Source: Erythrocercus mccallii
Taxonomy: Eukaryota > Chordata > Aves > Passeriformes > Dicruridae
Reading direction: 5' to 3'
Assembly: GCA_013397435.1 (NCBI GenBank)
Contig: VZRG01001627.1
Location: forward strand, 62,001-126,000
Length of the DNA: 64,000 bases
Part shown: piece after piece, positions 59,292 to 64,000 of the stretch
Layout: each line of letters starts with the position of its first letter
Position numbering within the stretch: position 1 is the first letter of the stretch
Notes under the pieces: model-generated
What the model was told of the DNA's origin: nothing
Databases searched by the model: none
Seen by the model: the letters and a program-made list of their open reading frames with translations, nothing else
Program-made: the position numbers and the translations under genes

Positions 59292-62200
59292 CCTCCTGCC
59301 TCTCACTCCTCAATCCCCTTCCATGGGCACAACCAGCCATCAACATGGATGCAATAGCAGCAGCTGTTGCTGCTCCCTGGCTTGCCCCATTATGTCTCCT
59401 GGTGGTTCCTCTTGATGCAAACTCCTTTGATCAGCGATACAGGGAAGATTAGAGCTGAGCTGATAAACAGCTTACTGTGGGACAAGGCACACGTGGCTCC
59501 TGCCAGTCAGTGTTGCGATGTTCCATGTACATGAGGCTACTGCATGTATGGAAGAGCAGCCATGCTGAGCTCCCACAATGCACAAAACTTATGTACTGAA
59601 TTTTCCCTCTTTGCCTCCAGTCATCCCTGTTCTGCTTCTTGCTAAGTCAATTAAAATCTACCACACTAGCAGTAAAGGGCCCTTGGGAAAAAGGAAACCA
59701 GGGAGTAGGCTGGTTGTTCCTGATCTAGGCATGCTCTCTGCCAATACAGCATATTTCCTAGAGTGTTTTTTACAATTTGGTTTAAATGACTCAGCTAAGG
59801 GGTTTTGTATAACTTCTGACCACAGACTAACAGTTCTCACAGGAGGTAATATTTCCTAGTGTTTGGCATGAGCTTTCCTCCTTTTCATCTAAGCACTTGT
59901 GCTCCTTCAGCAATCCTTACCTGTTTCTGTCCTTTCTTCATGCTACAGGCTACAATATTATAAGGGATTACTGGATCTCTCAACTTCCACTAAGCCCTTC
60001 AACATGCAGTGCTGTATACCACATTCATTACTGTTATGAAAGTATTTAGACAGACAGGCTTTGTCTAGCTGTCCTAATCTTTCCCACAAACCAGTCTTTT
60101 AAGCTCAACAGTGGGTTGAGTTACTTTGTGTGAATTCCCTCTCGTTTGTCAACAGCAACCTGCAACGTTCTAATCTTTGAACCACTGGATTGTTGCAGCA
60201 CTGAAGAGGTGTGACCCTTTCTCTTTTTTTATAAATAATCAACTGCTCATTTGTTGCATGTTACTAATTGCACTTAATTCCACCTCTGGTTTTTCCCAGT
60301 TTCATTACACTCTCCGTATTACAATGTTGTGATAAGGAGCACCAGAAACAATTGGATTCTTAGTCTGTCAGCAGCAAAGGAAATTGACATAAATATTTAA
60401 AACACAGCAAACTGTGATCTATGAAACAATTAAAACCCTTTCTCTCAAACCTAGTGTCCTGGTAAACTGAATTTAAGTGGCTGCAAAGCAACCAAAACAT
60501 TGCCTTTCATTTGTATCAATGGGAAATATTCCCCCTCTCTGCTCTACATTCTTGCTTCTCACAGAGAAGATATTTGATTAGGTACAGATTTAAACACAAA
60601 AAGATTTTCCAAGCCTTAGATCCAGTTCCAAGCAATTACACATTGGCTGAGTATAACTCAATGCAAGATCACCCAACTGGAGAGCAGAACAGAGAAGGCT
60701 CTTTACAAAGAAAAAAAATATTCCAACTGTTCCACCTCACACAGAATGTACTCCTCCCCAGAGATCTGGGGTTGTTTGTCTCATTCGAGGGCTGAGTATT
60801 TTCCTCTTGCTAGTAGACTGGCAACATAGAGGGCTCGAGATGCAGCGTGAATGAAGAGCTGTCATGAGCTGACACCAGATTTTCATAGGAGCTCCTGCAG
60901 TCTGCACCTGTGCCACCTAATAGTGCTGGGTGCTGGACGCTGGACCCTTGTATATCATCTCAGCTATAGTAAGCAGGATGTATTCATCCATCTGCTCTCC
61001 AGCAGCACTGGCAGCAAAACATCTTTGCAATTAGAACAAAAAAGTCTCAGTCATGTGCCTCAGTCTGCCCCCAAAGCAGCCTTTCTAAGAGGGAATATGG
61101 TTCTTAAGACTGGTAGTCTTCTGGTGATACTGCAATGCTGTCTCTGAGGAGCTCACCTGGAAAGAATAAGAGCTGTAATCCATCCTCTGCGTCTCAGATA
61201 ATCAAGATTAAATGTGATTCTTTTAACACTAAAATCAAGTCTAGAACAAGAAACTAGCTAGCTCTGACTAGATGACACCAAGTGGTCACAGCAAAATTTA
61301 CATTTATTATTATTGGAACATTTTGCAAAATTTTCACCCTTTGAACTGGAGTTTTGCAGCATTGCCATTTGAACAATTTTATTTATTATGTGGGAGCCAC
61401 TAAGTCTGGATATTTTGAGTCTAGGAAGACCACTCAATCTGTTAAAAAGTACAAGGGAAAGTTCAATATAGCAAGTATGAATTGCTACCATACTTAAAAG
61501 CTGACTTACTGTATATTAACAAGATGCAGATTTTAAAGCACTAGTTATTCAGTTAATTAGTGGTTGATGAAGTGATTAATAACTACACTATGTGATGGTG
61601 CTAATATAGAAATTAATAGAAATGTTCCTATTACCAAAATATCAGAGATCTTTGTATAAGGCATTATGTAGTCTTCTCAAACCAACTGAAGTATAAAACA
61701 GCAGTAGATCAGTTACACCATTATTTCAGAACAAGTGCTTATCATACCCTATGCTATAATGCTCATAATATCTCTCACAAGATATATCTGAACATGCCTT
61801 TACTGAACAGCATGCTTATTGATGTAGGAAAAGAGATGTCAGTGGTGCATTTTCTCATCCATTACAATTTTGTATGTGATGTCGGTTTATAGTACAAGCA
61901 AGTACCAAAATGTATTTTTAAAAGTTACTCATCTGCTGGAATGTGTTCTGTTAGGATGTTTTCTTTTCTTACTTAGATGACTCTGTGAAATACTTGCCTA
62001 GTCATTTTGCCAGCAACCATGAAACCCCAGCAAAATATCACAAGCCCAGCCAACCCAAGACTGAAAAACTGGCTACACTGAAAATTAACTCAACAGGTTC
62101 TCCCATTGTTTTTGAAGAGGTTTAATTTTCCCAGCTAGAATCTTAACCTCTGCAGGCACACCTGAAAAAGGAGATGGGTGTTATAGGAAAGCAAATGCTC

Positions 62201-64000
62201 TCTCTGCCCACAGGGAAGGGGAAGGTGAGAAACAGCTGTGTGGACAAAGGTGTGTTGTGGACATGTACTTTGTACTACCCCTGACCCTGGCAATGAAATT
62301 CTGTTTTCTTTCTACACAGAGTTATCATCCTTCAAAATATTTCCTATATTGACTCTGATACCTGCACAAAGCATGTTTTGAATTGAAAAACTATGACTTG
62401 AACAAGAAGGCAAGGACAGCGTGAAACACACAAAGGAGGGCAACAAGCACCAATCCCTTTCTGAGCCTTCTTACTGGGCTAAATGGCCTGTCTCTGTCTC
62501 TGACATGACAGCATCTGGCTGCACCAGGAAGATTTATTCCCCTGTGCAGGCCTGTTCCACAAGTGCACAGCCATTTCACCAGCTGAGCTACAGTGGTCCC
62601 TTTATAAATTTGCTATGCTAAAAATACTCTGTGCCCTCCTGTTCACCGGAATGCACCCCTCTTTCTCATGATTCACCTTGCTTGGGCTGTGTTTCCTGAA
62701 CTCCTCAGGTTGCTTTTTTTCATGCTCGTGCCCCATCTGCTGTTGCCAGATCTTCTAAATTTTAAATAAATTTATATGCTCTATTTAGCATCAGTCCTGT
62801 AGTCTCCTTACTTCCCATTTAAGATCAATACAGAAGAAATCAATGGGCTAAACAACAATTCCCTCAGACACTCCTCTCTGGACCGTAATGCAGTGCTGGC
62901 ATCTCCTCTTTATAGCTGATCTGTTAGCTACCTTTCTCTCTTTACTGTGGTGCTTTTATCTGAGATTATTTTAATTAGAAGAAAATTAAAATTCCTGGAG
63001 AAACTCTGGATGAAAGAGTGGCCCTGGAAATCTAAATATGTGTTATTTGTGTTATGTTATGTTTTATTGTATGAAACAAATCAGAGGCTATTTTGTTAAT
63101 AACACACATGATGGACTTCAGATGGTGCCATGGACATACAGAACACAAGGACTCTGGCCTTTCTGCAACCACAGCAAAAATCTCTATATGAAACTGCCCT
63201 GAGCCCCTGAGCTCTGCAGGATACCTGGTCTCAGAAGCAGAGAATACAAGTGACACAAGTGACACACACCCACTGTGTGGGTACTAACCAAATTCAAACA
63301 GGCAGGCGCTTGGTAACTGCCTTCAGCAGGGCAGTTGCTCTGCATGACAATTCCCTCTCCTTACTCAATAGAAGCAAAAATATTTTTCCTTGTCCTCCTT
63401 ACTGTCAGACTCCCTCTCACAGCAGGAAGGTTTGTCCCCTCTGGCATCTGAGGAAGGGCAGCAGCAGGAAGGTTTCTGCAGCTCATCCCTCTCACCTCTT
63501 TCTTCCCTGACAGAGCCAGTGGGCTGCTGTACCAGCTTGGAATTCCCCTATCAGAGAAGAAAAATCCCCTCTGATTGCAGGAACCCAAATCTCCCACAGA
63601 GATGGATGGGTGATGGAGTTTAAGTGACACTGCTCTGACATGTCACCTCACAAAAAAAACTTCATGCATGCTTAAGTACCTCAGTGTGTGGTTTCCAGAC
63701 AGAAGGAGCTCCAAGGCTGAGGGGAACATTTTGACATCATAGAAACATGGATATACCTAGTAATCCCGGGTGCAGTCGGGGTTTACAGCATCTATGCTTA
63801 GGCCCAGAGACAATTTAAAGGTAATACAGGAGAAAAACTAGCAATGCTATTGTAATATAACTTGGAAAAATTGAGTTAGACTGCACTGGGGAAACCTGCT
63901 GAGCCTGGAGAGACAGTATGGTGAATCTGAGCAAATGTCACAGACAGTCACCACAGCCCTCATGCTGGGAGCCCTGCACAGCCACTGCTAACCTTAAGAG

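Larger units (their letters stand above)
49770..64000. other. Single-copy sequence, no gene seen
   Basis: About 14.2 kb has no recognisable mobile element or gene. Structured items are a 20-bp palindrome (54,751-54,770), an 11-bp hairpin (58,572-58,598), a short (CA)n (52,773-52,784) and a T/G-rich patch near 55,489-55,510. A GC-richer segment at about 57,820-58,050 gives overlapping open frames on both strands, including a 177-codon one on the minus strand, but no known motif and no CpG island. The last kilobase is unremarkable. Confidence 0.5.

Noticed and set aside
1..64000. Prokaryote-style features (operons, CRISPR arrays, ribosome binding sites, phage genes)
   Set aside because: The window is vertebrate nuclear DNA with CR1 LINEs and a retroviral LTR. 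No spaced direct-repeat array or dense same-strand coding is present.

Overview
This window looks like a gene-poor piece of a bird chromosome. The evidence is five CR1 (chicken repeat 1) LINE pieces. They have the avian-type reverse-transcriptase signatures (DFSKAFD, FADDTKLG) and 3' ends that finish in short ATTCTATG/ATTCTGTG-like repeats. One solo retroviral LTR is also present. I can support about 4.1 kb (6-7%) of interspersed repeats, which fits the low repeat load of bird genomes. CR1 also occurs in crocodilians and turtles, so 'bird' is probable rather than proven, and I cannot name the species. No protein-coding gene, tRNA, rRNA, known microRNA or CRISPR array could be recognised. Almost all open frames here are chance or lie inside repeats. 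The window is therefore probably a gene desert or the interior of a very long intron.

Layout: 1-5,513 is AT-rich single-copy sequence with minor simple repeats. At 5,941-6,540 there is a sharp CpG island, with a weaker CpG-rich shoulder to about 7,250. It is the only strong promoter candidate in the window. From 7,250 to 16,259 the sequence is again unique, with a pair of CRE-like sites (8,134-8,253) and a G-quadruplex-prone run (13,458-13,485). At 16,260-18,130 a minus-oriented solo LTR sits beside the 3' tail of a minus-oriented CR1 (CR1-A). From 18,131 to 22,009 the main feature is an AT-only array of alternating direct and inverted units (19,241-19,367). CR1-C (22,010-22,620) has lost an internal block.

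From 22,621 to 43,065 there are about 20 kb without a recognisable mobile element. This stretch holds a microRNA-precursor-like hairpin (28,589-28,651), a short tandem duplication decayed at its CpGs (30,527-30,568) and a structurally good but unproven exon (39,555-39,609). CR1-D (43,066-43,215), CR1-B (45,541-46,785) and CR1-E (49,200-49,460) follow, all on the plus strand, with a CTCF-like site at 44,495-44,508 between D and B. From 49,460 to the end there is an A/C-only-like tract (49,643-49,769), two perfect palindromic sites and otherwise unremarkable single-copy sequence.

No set of genes acts together here and I found no new biological system. The observations most worth checking are the orphan CpG island, the 28.6-kb hairpin, the 39.6-kb exon candidate, the AT inverted-unit array, and the two CR1 copies that end at nearly the same internal 5' point.
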